NCBI RefSeq assembly: GCF_001638985.1
Contig: NW_017265142.1
Span: 682,001-746,000 of the forward strand
Reading direction: 5' to 3'
Origin: Phycomyces blakesleeanus NRRL 1555(-)
Lineage: Eukaryota; Mucoromycota; Mucoromycetes; Mucorales; Phycomycetaceae
Length of the DNA stretch: 64,000 bases
The position numbers and the translations under genes were made by a program. The notes beneath the pieces are model-generated. The model was given only the letters and a program-made list of their open reading frames with translations. It made no database searches and was not told the DNA's origin. Each line of letters begins with the position of its first letter. Position 1 is the first letter of the stretch. Positions 14,431 to 26,907 of the stretch are shown here, piece by piece.

Positions 14431-14537
14431 GATATTCGGGATTTTTTATGGGTTAGTATCTCAATAATGAGAAAAGTAGATACTGTGAGAGTGTTATTTA
14501 TTAAGGAGACCAAATAATATTATTTTTATATTTGCTA

Positions 14538-14722
14538 CTATTCAAATCCCTGTAATTCAAATTCCTGTTGTGTAATGATTGGTTTACATTGTATGAGTGT
14601 GTAGTGTACATGTGCCTGGCATATAACAGTTCCGGAGATTGTTAACTTGCCAGGTTCATTAGCAAGAAGGAATCAGTGTTTGGTTGTGGGGTCTGTTCTT
14701 CACTCAATTGTGGTGAGTATAC
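14538..14722 (+). repeat. Dispersed repeat, copy 1 (pair at 60692-60864)
   Basis: From CTATTCAAATCCCTG through AACTTGCCAGGTTCATTAGC to about 14722 the sequence matches the minus strand of 60692-60864 at roughly 85 percent by eye, with a small insertion near 14550. It sits just before the T2 accessory gene, so it may be that gene's upstream region or exon 1, or an independent short repeat. Confidence 0.7.
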
Positions 14723-15936
14723 CACAAGGCTCACTGCTATGGAGGAAAGCCACAAGACCATGGATTCAAACATTGGCATTGTCATCAAGGGGAACAAAGA
14801 TTCATTGGAAATACTTGATAGCATTGTCAATGCCTCTGGAGAACTTCTTGTAGTTATTGTTTCTACTACTATACCTGCTTCTGCTTTTGTCCCTTTCGCA
14901 GCTTCTTCCATTGGTTCTACTCCAGATTGATATACAACACCTTCTGAGGCTTTTTTTGGTATCTCTTCTGCTGCTCCTTCTGTTGCTCCTTCTGTTGGTC
15001 CAGTGATTCTTACTGATGCAAACGCTGGTGAACTTAGTAAACAGGATCACACTAGAATTTTAGTAAGTGTTGAGATGTACAGTAGTTTATCAACATAATA
15101 TCTCACACTAAGTATAGGCTCTTATCCAAGAAGAGTTGAAGAAATACAACTTCAAATCAAATAAGACAGAACTAGTTGCAGCTAATGACAGTAAGCACAG
15201 TTGGGATGTTAATGTTGATTACAGACTTCCACCCAACAGACAGCTGATGCATGACCTTCATGCATACCTGGCTCCAAAGGTTGTTGGGACTAGTGTTTGA
15301 CAGGCCAATATTAGCAATTTTATATATACAAACTTTTGTGGAACGAGACGCTGAATCAAGGAATTCTATGAAGCGCGCAAAAAGACAAATTCTTGGTCAA
15401 GAAAAGCAGATCGAGAGAACGATGTATGTTAGAAGTATATTTTGATTGCAAATTAAATGTCTTCATATTAATACATCTATAAACTAGCATTTTGACTATC
15501 GCAAGCTGACCTACCATACATTCAAGGCTGAAATTGATGTGAAGGTGGGTAAGAGCTGCAACGGGCTCTTACAGAAAGAAGCAATGTCTGAGGGCAAATC
15601 TGAAGATAATATGCCTGGAGTCTCTAGCAACCGTGCGATTCGTACAGTGCGTCCAAGTTGGAGGAGCGATGAGATAATTTCTTTTGTTTACATTATTGCA
15701 TATAGCTTTTTTTGGTTTTTTTATGAATTTAAATGAAACAGAACTTTGATTAATCACTTATTTGTATTTAGTACAACCACTTTCTTGCAGTTGTTGATGA
15801 TTTTATGTGTAATTGCATGGATTTCAATTCGCATCAGATGTTGAAGAGGTCCTTCGGTAGAGATACTGTTTTAGCAGTCCTGCCTAGATTGACGTCCCTT
15901 CTCCCTCACTGGGCTTTTAGAGATAAGTTTCAATAA
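14640..15936 (+). pseudogene. CACTA accessory gene, decayed (T2)
   Basis: Exon-like open pieces occur on the plus strand: a helical segment near 14735-14930 (LTAMEESHKTMDSNIGIV), a Pro/Ala/Ser piece near 14935-15060, a piece near 15120-15420, one near 15490-15680 ending RPSWRSDE, and a last one at about 15771-15936 (YNHFLAVVDDF) ending TAA. Several in-frame stops occur between and within them (for example after GTSV near 15298). The gene converges with the T2 transposase, exactly as the T5 accessory gene does. RPSWRSDEYNHFLAVVD can be aligned with TPRNRHLLVDEYFTVL of the T5 protein. The function is unknown. Confidence 0.55.
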
Positions 15937-16260
15937 ATTTTGTTTTCTTATCCTCTACATCCTCCACATCCTCCATCTGACCATGATAAATGTACCAACA
16001 AATATAAACACTATGATTATTCTTTTCTGTGTGCCTTTAAAAAAAGGAGTTATATTTTTTATTATTTTTTAAATGTATTGTTTTTTTGGCAAAGGAATGA
16101 CCAGCATCTTTTTTACTTTTCTGCGTGTTGTGTACTTAGCAGTTGCTACTTCTAACATAATTCCATGCACTGGCAATACACATTGGAAATCGTCAAGAGA
16201 AAATGTTGGAAAGCAGATTTCAATGTATTCGTACTCTCACAATTTATCATTTTCGGGTGT
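15937..16260. other. Intergenic gap between convergent T2 genes
   Basis: AT-rich, with poly-T and poly-A runs that could hold the 3' ends of both T2 genes. No separate gene seen. Confidence 0.5.
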
Positions 16261-19182
16261 TTACCATTTGATAAATGCAAAAATATGTTGAGAAGTGTGA
16301 AGAAGTTGCATCGGGTGGCAATGGGTGCGGAGCAAGGAAGTAAGCAATGAAGAGGTGGGTGGAGAAGTAAAGGAATGGGTGAAAATGTACTGTATTTGAC
16401 CCGTGTATACTATGATATGCTCACTAGTACTTCCAATGAACTTTGCTTGTACAAGAGAGCCATGACTTCCAGATTCACCTTTACCCTTGTAGACCTGCCC
16501 AAGGATGTTGATGTATTTCAACAGGGTGATTGTATTGTTGACAAAGTATGGTGATTCCGACGCTTGTTGAAAGTGAACTAATTGTTCATTGTTGTATGCA
16601 ACTTTGTAGTATTGTAAGAGATGAACATAGTGAATGTCACTCATTGTGGTAGCAGATTTTAATGATAGAGGGAATGCGGAAGGAGGGAGAGGTTCGTTGT
16701 CTTTTACAAGTACATTTGGATCTTTAGAAGCCTTGACAAATGACTGTATGCGGAAGGTACATTGATGGATGGATGAAATGGTGGCGGGTGTAAAGGAAGA
16801 AATGAGTTTGGTAAGGAGAGGAAATGCAGATGTCTGGTGGGTACTCTGAAGGAAACTTTTGACAAGATCGTCTTTGTGCACATCTTCAATAAATATCTTC
16901 ATAAATGTTTCTTTAAACCCAATCTTTCTGTTTGTCTTCAAATTTTTTAACAACTCATTAAATCGCTCAAACCCAAATAGCCAATAACCGTACACTGGTC
17001 CAAAATCACAAATTGTATTTTGAAGATGGAGGTGTAGGTGCATATTACAGGTGAGGATTTTGGCGTTGTACAGCTCGTCATATCTGGTGCAAAAAGTTTG
17101 AAGAAACTGATGGGCAGTGTTGACTTCATTGAACGTGATTGTTGGCTTGATCAACAGGCAGCGTGCATCAACAAAGTTAATCCAGTTTTTGAATCTATCT
17201 TTTGCAAGAACATCTTTCAACAGAACTGGCGAGTATATGAGCACCCATTACTTCAACTTGTCTGCCTTCATATACAAAAACTGCTTTCCTATTTTCGAGT
17301 TCAAAGAGGTGTATCCACCAGGCACAATCATTGTTTCTGCAATTTTCTGCATTGCCGCAAAATCGCTATCTTGAATGTCTTCATCTTTGATCCAACGATT
17401 CATCAATCTTTTAGGCGTTCCCAGGAATAAATTATGTATGGGATCAATGATCGTTCCACGTACTAGATTAAGATATCCAAGGTGATGCAACTGCAACTAT
17501 TGAACACCATTTTTGACCTCTAGCCGATGCCTTTCTGAGGGGGTACTAGCACTTTCTCACTCTTCAGCATGCAACCTGTTCTCTACACCATCACGAAGCA
17601 CCCACCGAGAGAAGTCAAACCCACAAAAGTCAACATTGACACCGTTTTCCAAGTGAGGGAAATGTCTGTTGCACTTGTAACATGCGCATGTACTGTTGTG
17701 CGAGGTGAAACCACTTGTCTTTCTTGCTGCCGGATGTCACAGGCCACCATCATCAATGTGGCACGGACGCGGACACCACTAGGACACTTGAAAGTTGGGA
17801 TTGCCAGTCCCTCATACAATCTTATCAGATCATCTACCATAGGCCGGAGATAATGGTTTATCTCTTCAGATTTGGGTTCCTTCGGGCCAGGCATCAATCC
17901 TACAAGAAGTGTGTTCTCTGGCTTGTATCTTTCATTGCGAGGCAGATTGTTTACTACCAGGTATATGGCACCAGTCGAGTGCGTGACGTTATCAAAAGGT
18001 TGAAACCAGTCGATGTTGAGAGTCAACATTAATGAACGCGAATCCTTTGTGAATTGCACACCATCTTTGTCTTTGAGCTCCTTCCACATGGCACCATTGT
18101 ATATGTCACACATCATATCCACTATCTTCAGCTCGTGATTCCAATGTCTAATTTTATCCTCGAATCCTGGACGAAGAAAAAACATTCATAAAGTATTAAT
18201 GATGGACTGGTACAAGTATGAACGCTTGGCCACCAAAGCACCCAATGCTAATGTTTTTGTCAATTGGCAGTTGCAAGACGAGCATGCACCAAGCTTTACG
18301 AAATCGCAATGAGACGGGACAGATGCACTTTCTTTGTACACCTTGTGACAATCCTAACACACAACAAATTTCTTTATGCCTTTGGTCATGGCTGAGAAAC
18401 CTGTCATGCGCTGAAGATCAGGAAGGCTCAAGGGCAGTTGGAAATCCTGCTTGTAAATTGTCAAAAGCTTGTTGATGAACTCGATCAAGACAACGGCACC
18501 CTTGTCAACCACATAGCAGGAAGCAAACATCACCACAAAAGTAGCAATGAACCTGTGCACTGGGTTCTGGGGCATATCAGGGGTGGCAAAAGGGTCTATT
18601 ATAAAAAATATTTAATGCTTTTTTTTAAAATTTTTAACACTAACTGACCTTCACTATTCAATTCATTGTTGTCAAGCTCAATAACATTGTCTTCGCTTTT
18701 GTCTTCATTGATTTCATTGCTGTTGCTTCCACTGTCATCATTGTTGTCATTGCTGATCACGTCATTAGTAACGGAAACGTCTTCAGTGTCAGACATTGAA
18801 GCTCCTTCCCAAACAGGTGAGTTTGTCTTAGTATACGATTCTTTCAGGGCTCCGGGTTGATTGGTTAAGATAGCTGCATTTAGAATATAACACTTGGTTA
18901 ATATCTAACAATATCTGAATTAAATAAACCTTACATTCATCATTGATCTCCATCATATTTCTTTGGGTAGACATGTCTATTATAACAAGTTATTTCATTG
19001 ATTACAATGCAATTAAATAAATTCAAATATTGTACCCCTTTCACATCTTATGGCATTTAGTCTTACCCTTTTGTTATGACGTTGAGCAGTTCTTCTGGCA
19101 ACAAAACTATAGATGAGATCGTTCTGACTATATCCAGCACAATGGCACTTTTCGTTGTAGAGTTCAGGAATTGGGGACATAA
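16261..19182 (-). pseudogene. tnp2-type CACTA transposase, decayed (T2)
   Basis: Read on the minus strand. The first exon starts at ATG 19182 with a Cys/His segment (CHCAGYSQNDL..QRH). An acidic Asn/Asp/Ser exon follows near 18796-18650, then a hydrophobic stretch with MTGFSAMTKGIKKFVVC (18575-18354). The core (18185-17583) includes LTLNIDWFQPF and GLMPGPKEPKSEEIN. The C-terminal part (17496-16261) includes TIIDPIHNLFLG, HLHLHLQ and GYWLFGFERFN, and ends TAA. In-frame stops interrupt it near 17560 and 17500 and at the boundary 17245-17247. It aligns without gaps to the T5 transposase across most of its length. The right end of the element seems lost at the insertion of copy A (19355). Confidence 0.85.
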
Positions 19183-19373
19183 TGTTTATTTATTTTTACT
19201 TTGAAGTGTTAAGAGAAAAAGGAAACAAGTACAACGTTTACTAAATTTACTATGTCTTTATAATGAATTGTTATGTCTTTATAATAATAATAAATAAATA
19301 ATATTTTTGCCTGTTGTATTCAAGCCAATAAAAAACCAGAAACAGTGTTTTAATCACCACGGCAGAGAAAATG

Positions 19374-19610
19374 GTAACATGTTACCACTTTGGTAACATA
19401 ACTGCCATTTTTTACTTAATAAAAAATGGCAGTTATGACTCTGTATAAGGCCAAAACAGGCACTGTTACCATTTTTTACATAGTAAAAAATGGCAGTTAT
19501 TTATTATGTAAAAAGCCAAAACAAGCACTGTTACCATTTTTTTCATAATAAAAAATGACAGTTATTTATTATGTAAAAAGCCAAAACAGGCACTGTTACC
19601 ATTTTTCAAA
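19374..19610. repeat. Subterminal repeats of CACTA copy A
   Basis: Three direct units of 64-65 bp begin at 19421, 19485 and 19550. Each contains AAAAAATGGCAGTTAT (one base differs in unit 3) and later GCACTGTTACCATTTTT. The motif ATGGCAGTTATG also occurs near the right end (26597-26609 and 26853-26864). Such subterminal repeats are the usual transposase-binding sites of CACTA elements; the binding role here is inferred. Copy B has the mirror set at 59395-59630. Confidence 0.85.
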
Positions 19611-20617
19611 AAAAAAATCAAGCGTCCTTCCTTTCCTCTATTACATTCTTTCTTTTGTTCTATTGTTTTCAATTCTAGCACAACCTCTTGTTTTTCCTTT
19701 GCAGCTTTAACAGAATGGTCTGTTTTTTATTATACAATATTGAATCGGGTTTAATTGAATTGAATCTTTATTTCAATGCATGTTTTATTAAATGAAAATG
19801 ATAATAATAATAGTAATAATGAAAAAACAATTCCATTGGCCACTCGCAATAAAAAATGGTTCTGTTTAGCTACTGCAAAACGTATGCAGTAAAACACTAC
19901 TATTCAAATTGTATTTCATATACTTTGGGTATTCTAATATATCTTAGATAGCACTTATTATTTTTTACCAATTTCTACAAATATACTAATATTAGAGAAA
20001 AAACTTAAAATAAATAAATAGATATAATATTATTATAATGCTTACCTTTATATAATATGCTTACTTGTTCAGTAAAATAAGCATTTACTTTAAGAATATA
20101 TATATATATTAAAGAATGTATTAATATTTAAAATCTATATATAAGAAAAGCAATAAAACATAAGCACTATAGAAAGTCATTATCGTAGAAGAAGAAAAAC
20201 TTGAGCAAAGTTTCAAGTCATGTAACATGAAGCTAATTCGAATCTGATTCATACAACCAGAATGAGCATCTTGTTAGAAAGCTTAACGTGTTTATTCTAC
20301 TCAATATACTTACATATAATAGAACGACTCCCAAGTATAATATATCAGTACAAAAATATTATTATTAATTTTTTTCCCAAAAAAAAGGCTATATACTATT
20401 TCCTTTTATATTTGAATGTAGCGGAATTGTAGATGCTGTACATTAGCTTCAAATTCTTGTAATCACAACATTAGCAATCATATGAAAGAGGTTGATAAAT
20501 TTTTTATATGAAAGAAAAAAGGAATAAAAAACATAAAAAGAAAAATGACGAGATAAGAAAAAAAATGCACTAAAGACAGACTAAAAAAATCAAACTTGGC
20601 CAATCACAGCAGCCAAA

Positions 20618-21648
20618 CTACGATCTTCGGCTTCTCTTGCGAGCAGGCTCGACACTTGCTGTGGGTGGAGGAGACCTACATAAAAGAGTAAGAAGTTTAT
20701 ATTAGTTTTGTATTAACAGCGCATGAGAAAAAGCAACAATGGTAACTTACAGCACATCTGCCATTATGGGCGACTCAACATTACCAGTTTCTGACATATC
20801 AGGAGAAGAAAGTGAAGAATCACTTATGTCTCACTGTGTCTATAGCATAATAAAAGGAAACGATGTTAATTAAAGTTTACAATATATAGATTTGTTAATT
20901 GATAAACTTACTTTGTTCTTCTCTGCCATTCTTCTCTTGTGCGTCTGGTTGTCACTCTTGAAGCTTTTCCGAAGAAGGCTTCTGGCACACCACATTCTTT
21001 TACATTGGTGGATATGCAATCCACCATTCTTCGCCAACCTCTCCAAATGCATCATGTAGTATTCCCTGTTTTTCTCTGGGATATTCTTCCATTCTTTTGA
21101 GGCCGCAGGATAGTCTTTGTCAATGATATCATGCTTTACCATACGGCCTAATGTTTTGAGATGCAGTCTTTTTACTGTCAAATCATGGTCTGAAAGAGGG
21201 ACTAATGGGGGCAAAGGCTGCCCTTGTGGAACTTCTTTGTAGCGCGCCTTCCAGTCCTGCTCTTGAAGAATCTGAAGCAACAGATTGTATTTTTGTGCTT
21301 TGTTTTTTCCTTTGAACTCGCCGCCAGTATTGATTACTCACTTACCAAGCTGATCAGGGTACTCTGTGAGCTGGGCTCTTTTCACAGACTTGGCAATGCG
21401 CTCAAGAGCTACAAAAAATATATGACAATATTAATAAAGTAAATAAACATCTAAGTACAGAATATATATGACTTACAACTCTGCTCAATAATGCTTTGTT
21501 GCATTGTAGTTAGATATTCCGCACTGACTGCTGGCGCAAATTGATTGCTGAATTGCCTTTGAAACTCGCGCAATGCTTGCTTGATTTCAGCAAGATCAAC
21601 CTCAATCTTTTGAATTGAATTGAGGAGAGTTGTGTTAATATCAGACAT
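20618..21648 (-). pseudogene. CACTA accessory gene, copy A (two stop codons)
   Basis: Four exons on the minus strand: 21648-21477, 21408-20912, 20839-20751 and 20675-20618, giving 271 codons. The N-terminus is MSDINTTLLNSIQKIEVD with a coiled-coil-like stretch to about residue 45. The middle has WKARYKEVPQGQPLPPL and a conserved segment IPEKNREYYMMHLERL..HQCKRMWCARSLL. The C-terminus is SPPPTASVEPARKRSRRS, a likely nuclear localisation signal. TGA codons interrupt it at 21340-21338 (copy B has CAA there) and at 20833-20831 (shared with copy B). A TATA-like TATATAAATAG on the minus strand near 21780-21770 lies about 120 bp upstream. The function is unknown; it is probably a DNA-binding helper of the transposase. 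Confidence 0.75.
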
Positions 21649-23087
21649 GTTTAAGTTTTTTTTTAGCTATAAGCAGTGAGTTGAAAAGAAAAGGTGATAG
21701 TTTAGACAAGTAGAATAAGAGCGATTTGAGTTTGAGAAAGGCAACGATTTATTACAAGCAATTGATAGCTATTTATATAAAAAAGATACAGACAGATGTA
21801 CAAACAAAACATATAAAAGAAGGGATGCTTATGCACTTGTATGCACCTGTCTGCACCTTTCTGCAGTAGCTCATGTGAACATGATACAGTCTTTTTGTGT
21901 CGACACAACAAAACTGTAAGAAATATAAAGATAAAATGAATTAGACTTTAAATCAATATTATATGTATATATGTTCATACTTTGCACCGTCTACATATTA
22001 AATGTTTTAAAGTATATAATATAATAATATAACTCTATACATATTGCAGATATAGCATGAAATTTGGTTAAAGTTCTCGATGACAAAACCCTGTACCAGT
22101 TAAAATTATAACTTTAAATATACTCTACAGTAGCTATATAACATCTGAACATCATATAGTTAATTAGCCCCTTTTTATCAACATTAAAGTAAATGTTATG
22201 ATACTCAAGTTCATATCATACTTATTATCATTATCGACTAAAACGCGTTTTGATTGATGCTGTCATCAAAGGTAAAAATAATTTTAACTGTCATTACTAT
22301 TATTTACCAAGGGGCATTTTTGACTGAAACCGTACATTTTTGAAAAAGGTGTGCTTTAACTCACATCGGCACTTTCAATTAACACCCCTTTCGATCAGTA
22401 GTGCTTATCTTGATGATGTCAGTAAAAGAGTATCAGACTATAGCTCTCATTATCTATATCTATTTCTTTAAGTTTTATACATAAACAAGAAAATAATGCT
22501 ATTAGCTAAATATATATTCACTATCTCAAAAATATTATTAGTACAACACAGATAATATAAATATGTCTTTTCTACCAATATGTTTAGACAGTACTACTTT
22601 TTTTTAACTGTTAATTATTAGAAGGCTGTTTTTCTTTGCCTTTGGTATTAGAGAGTAATTGATAATTTATTTAAAAAAAAACATAAATTATTTGGTCATT
22701 AATTATCCTAAATATACATATACCTCTTTATAAAGCCCAAAGAATATCTAATCGCTCACAAGTAAAGAGTACGTGTCTGTTTCACCGGTGCTCTTTTAAT
22801 GGTACCCCCTTGTCAACCAAGAAGTATTTTAACTTACATCATAATTATTAATGAAAAAGAATCTTTCCAACCACGGGAATTATTTACTGACAGGTGTTTC
22901 ACCTAGCATTGACATTACTGTAATCATTGCTATATCATCATTATGAGAGAGAAAAAGAAAAAGAGCCGCAAGCATTTTGGTTAAAAAATAAAGAGTATAT
23001 AAAGATGTCTTTTACATTTAATAAATAGTACCAAAATCCTCTTCGCAGCTTTATTTTATATATTACATACGTACCAACCCAACCAAT
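21649..23087. promoter_or_regulatory. Divergent promoter region of copy A
   Basis: This 1.4 kb non-coding stretch separates the two divergent genes. TATA-like boxes face both ways: TATATAAATAG on the minus strand near 21775, and GTATATAAAG at 22995-23004 about 85 bp before the transposase ATG. The same region is conserved in copy B (49580-51018). No other gene is seen. Confidence 0.55.
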
Positions 23088-26000
23088 ATGTCTTCTTCCA
23101 ACGCCAGCCAGCAGAGAGATAGAATATCTACACAGCAATACCAATGTGATCAATGTGTCTTGTTTTTTGATAACTACCAGAAGCTGCAAAACCACAAGAG
23201 AATTCACAGAGGAGATTCAGCAACAATGACTGAAATTGACCAGTCTATTCTGGATGATGTTGACATGTACCATGACGAAAATGATACTAGTAATGAAGAT
23301 GAATCTGTTAGCAATTCAGGTAATGAAAAGAGCTGTAATTGTATTATTTATTTTCCAATTACTAAATAATGTATTACAGAATATACTATGGAGTCTATGG
23401 AGCTTGATAATACTATTTCATATAAGTGCGCATGTAATTTTGAGGACAGTGAGGGTGAAGCTCACATTTACAACAGCAGTCAAATCAGTACAAATACTTC
23501 TACCAAGGCCGAGTTGATGAGTATTCATCTGTCTCAATTGATGCTACAGCATAGAATTGCTAGAGCAGCATATAGAGACATTGTTCAATTTATAAACACT
23601 GTCATCCGAGACCATGACGATATAATGATGGGTAAAATATTATATTTTCTGTTATCTTGTACTTTAATTCCAGATCACTAACATGTAGTGATATCGGTTT
23701 TTTTTTAGAACCTGGGGGTAAGATCAGTCATGGCGAAACTGTTGATGCTTTGCTCAAGTCAAAGTCAAGTGTCAAGGACCATGAGTATGATGTCTGCTCT
23801 AGTGGTTGTCGATTGTATGGCATTAATTACGACCAGGAATCTTGTGTTGACTGCAGCAAACCGCGATACAAGACTGATCCTGATCAAGGTCAGACACCAG
23901 CCGCCAGTATGAAACTTATGTCAGTTGGGGATATGCTTTCTCAAATGTTGGCAGATCCAGCCACAAGAGAACTCCTCTGTTACAGAGCAAACCGGGAATC
24001 TGTAGCTGGTCAGCTAACCGACATTTTTGATGGTGACAATTACAAGCAGTTGGTGCAGCAGGGCCTGTTCTCCAATCCCGATGATATTGTCATTGGGCTT
24101 TATACCGATGGGTTTGTCAATCAAAAGAAAGGCAAAAACTCATATACCATCATTCATTGCATAATATTCAACCTAGACCTATCCATCAGGTAATTAATTA
24201 ATTTATTACTATTTATTATTATTACATTTTTTTTAAAAAAAAATTACTAATAAAATACTTAGATATACCAACAAATACCTTTTGCAACTGGCAATTTTGC
24301 CTGGCCCCAAGAAGCCAACTCATTTGGACTCCTTTCTTATACCCATCATCAATGAATTGCGAGATCTTGAGGCACATGGCTTGGTTGTCAAGCACAATGG
24401 AGTAGAGCTTTGCAGATCCAAGGTCTATCTTCTGCTTGCTTCTGGCGATATTCCAGCTGTAGCTGATATGGCCCACATTGGTTCCCATACAAGTTTATTT
24501 GGTTGCCATTTTTGTGAGACCAAAGGCAAATGCCCTACTAACAGATGGCATGGCATGTACTTTGATGACATTTCCGCCCGGTTAAGACCTTTGGAAGACT
24601 TCAAAGTAGGCAACCCTGTAAGTATACAAATGTTCAATTAGCCATCTTTTTTTCATACTAAATAACTGCTTGTAATAGTCGAAGAACATATACCAGCTGA
24701 GCATATATACCCAACTCTCAACCTTCTCTGGATCATCATTTTTTGTATTAGATGAACTTCATTTAATTGCAAGAGGGATTGGAAAGCTTGTGTATGACCT
24801 GATTACCATCACCCTCACAAAGGAAACCAAATTTTATTATACCCATCCAGACAATACCCTCAATACCACTGAATACCCTTTTCATATACCAAGAGCAGAC
24901 CTTGTAACAATTGGAAACTGTATCACCAGCTCACGAAAATATATACCCACCTCATTTCAAGGCAGTTTCGACAACGTATTTGCCAAGATCGATGGTACTC
25001 GCACAGTGGACTGGCTTGACTTTCTCTTATACCTTGTCCCCACTTTGGTCGTGCCTTATTTACCAAATAGGGCTGTCAAAACAGCTCTATTATCTCTCAT
25101 GAAAGGTTGCGCGCTTGCCTTGCAATGGACGTTGACATCAGAATTGCTTGATGAGATAGAGTCGTATGTTATTATACGTCTCATATATTATCATTACAAA
25201 TAGCTGATTGTTACCATTTTTTAAATATTAATAATAGATACTTCAAGCACTGGCACTCGTTTTTATATCAACAAGTCCAGAATAGTACCCTGTCTCGTAG
25301 TGTTTTCCGACCAGTGCAACATTACCTGGTCCATATACCCTATATCATCAAGCAGCAAGGCCCCCTGCAATGCTACTCCACTCGCTCAATGGAGAGAGTA
25401 ATTGGCGTCTTCTCAAAATTGATAAAGTCCAAATCAAAGGGTGGCCGAAATGCCAGTTTTCTCATTGAGTGATTTGCAATTCACAATTATACCAGCACGG
25501 CAATCAGCATCTGTGATGAAATCAACCTCATTCGGCCAAAGCCATATGGAAGAGAGAGCTACATGGACCTTCCTAATGATCCTAGTGGTGTGCAGTTGTG
25601 GGAGCCGTTTCATCAGTTTGTTAATTTGAACAATGATTCGGTGGAAGGTGTAGGCAGCCCTAGTGTGAAGGAAGCTTTATTGAAATACTACCAGAGAACA
25701 ACAGGCTTGACTGGCCATGAGTTTGGTGACTCTGTTGTTGTTGTAGCTGCACGTCTGTGGATGGACTCGACTGTATATTCCTCATGCATGTACCGAAGAA
25801 AGAAAAACGAGACCAGCCGTGGCAACCATTACGTGATGTTTACTTGCCCCTATAGAAAGTAAGTATAATATTTTTTGATATACAATCAAAAGTTGCTTAT
25901 ATTCTATTTATTTATTTATTTTAGCAACCGTAATGTAATTGTTCACAGCTGGCTCATCGGTACAGTACAGTTCTACTTTCAGCATGTAGATTTCTATGGC

Positions 26001-26276
26001 TTTCCACACTTTCTTGCTTTCATGGAGATCATGAAGGAACATGACGCGGCTGGCCATGACTCATCAGTACCTATCATCAAACAACGGTCACAAAGCACCC
26101 GTATACTAGGCCATCAAACGCAACCAACTTATGCAGTTATAAGTGTAAATGATATTTGTCATCAAGTTGGTCTGATCCAATACCCACTGAATGGAAACCA
26201 GTTTTATGTAATCGCACCCTATTATATCTTTAACAACAACATGCGCATTACTAAAGGCAATCTTTCCATTCTGTAA
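23088..26276 (+). pseudogene. tnp2-type CACTA transposase, copy A (one TGA)
   Basis: Seven exons fit without phase conflict: 23088-23319, 23380-23631, 23709-24189, 24263-24617, 24679-25163, 25238-25858 and 25925-26276, giving 925 codons to a TAA. The N-terminus has a perfect C2H2 finger (C-x2-C-x12-H-x3-H in YQCDQCVLFF..HKRIH) followed by an acidic stretch. The core has CSSGCRLYG, LYTDGFVNQKKG, LAILPGPKKPTHLDSF and a Cys/His pair around FGCHFCETKGKC. The C-terminal half has TRTVDWLDFLLYLVP and FKHWHSFLYQ. The only lesion is TGA at 25470-25472 (codon 680, after SFLIE). Copy B has the same TGA. T4 has Arg at the aligned position, so CGA to TGA is likely. The protein would cut and rejoin CACTA ends in the nucleus. 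Confidence 0.88.
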
Positions 26277-26907
26277 TCCTTTTTATTTTTATCTTATTTT
26301 TCTATATGCTCTATATCCTTATATCTTTTATATTTTTTATATCATCCTTGTATCTTACATTCTTTTTTTAATTTTCTCTATTTCTTATGTTTTTTTTAAT
26401 CTCTATATGCCCCGTCTTTCTTTTCTTCTTTATATACTCTGGTTTTTTTTCTATTCTCTATACATCTTATGCTTTTCTCTTCATTCCCTATATGCTTTAT
26501 ACGCCATTACGCGATTTAAATAAAATCAAATTGCCAATTCATCAAGATAAAAAGAATATCTAAAAAAAAAAGAACGTAGTTTAAAAAATAAAAAAAAATG
26601 GCAGTTATGTTACCATTTCGTTCACACATTCCAAAAATTATTAATCTTAATAATTGTTGACATCTTTGATATTCAATAAAACATATATTTCAATACTCAA
26701 AGTGGTCATTACAACTTACAAACATTTTTTACAGTATTGAAAATATTGTACAGCAACAAAAAAAGTGTTATTATGTTACTTTTTTAAATTGCTACGAATG
26801 AGATTACCATCTTACAACAAATGGTGGAGATTTTATTGGGTTTCGACCAAAAAAATGGCAGTTATGTGCCTACTTTTGGTCCAACTGCCATTCATCCCAC
26901 CGTAGTG

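Larger units (their letters stand above)
19355..26907 (+). mobile_element. CACTA transposon copy A, 7.55 kb
   Basis: It starts CACCACGGCAGAGAAAATGG and ends CCACCGTAGTG, so the termini are CACTA-type (the left CACTA has mutated to CACCA; copy B keeps CACTACGG at both ends). It carries a divergent accessory gene and a tnp2-type transposase gene. The whole element reappears inverted at 45757-59649 at about 99 percent identity by eye. The flanking trinucleotides are AAT on the left (19352-19354) and TCT on the right (26908-26910). They do not match each other, but each matches a flank of copy B (see findings). Confidence 0.93.

Noticed and set aside
25442..25496. Possible 55-nt intron removing the TGA of copy A
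   Set aside because: The donor would be a weak GTGGCC and the splice would shift the frame away from the conserved continuation.
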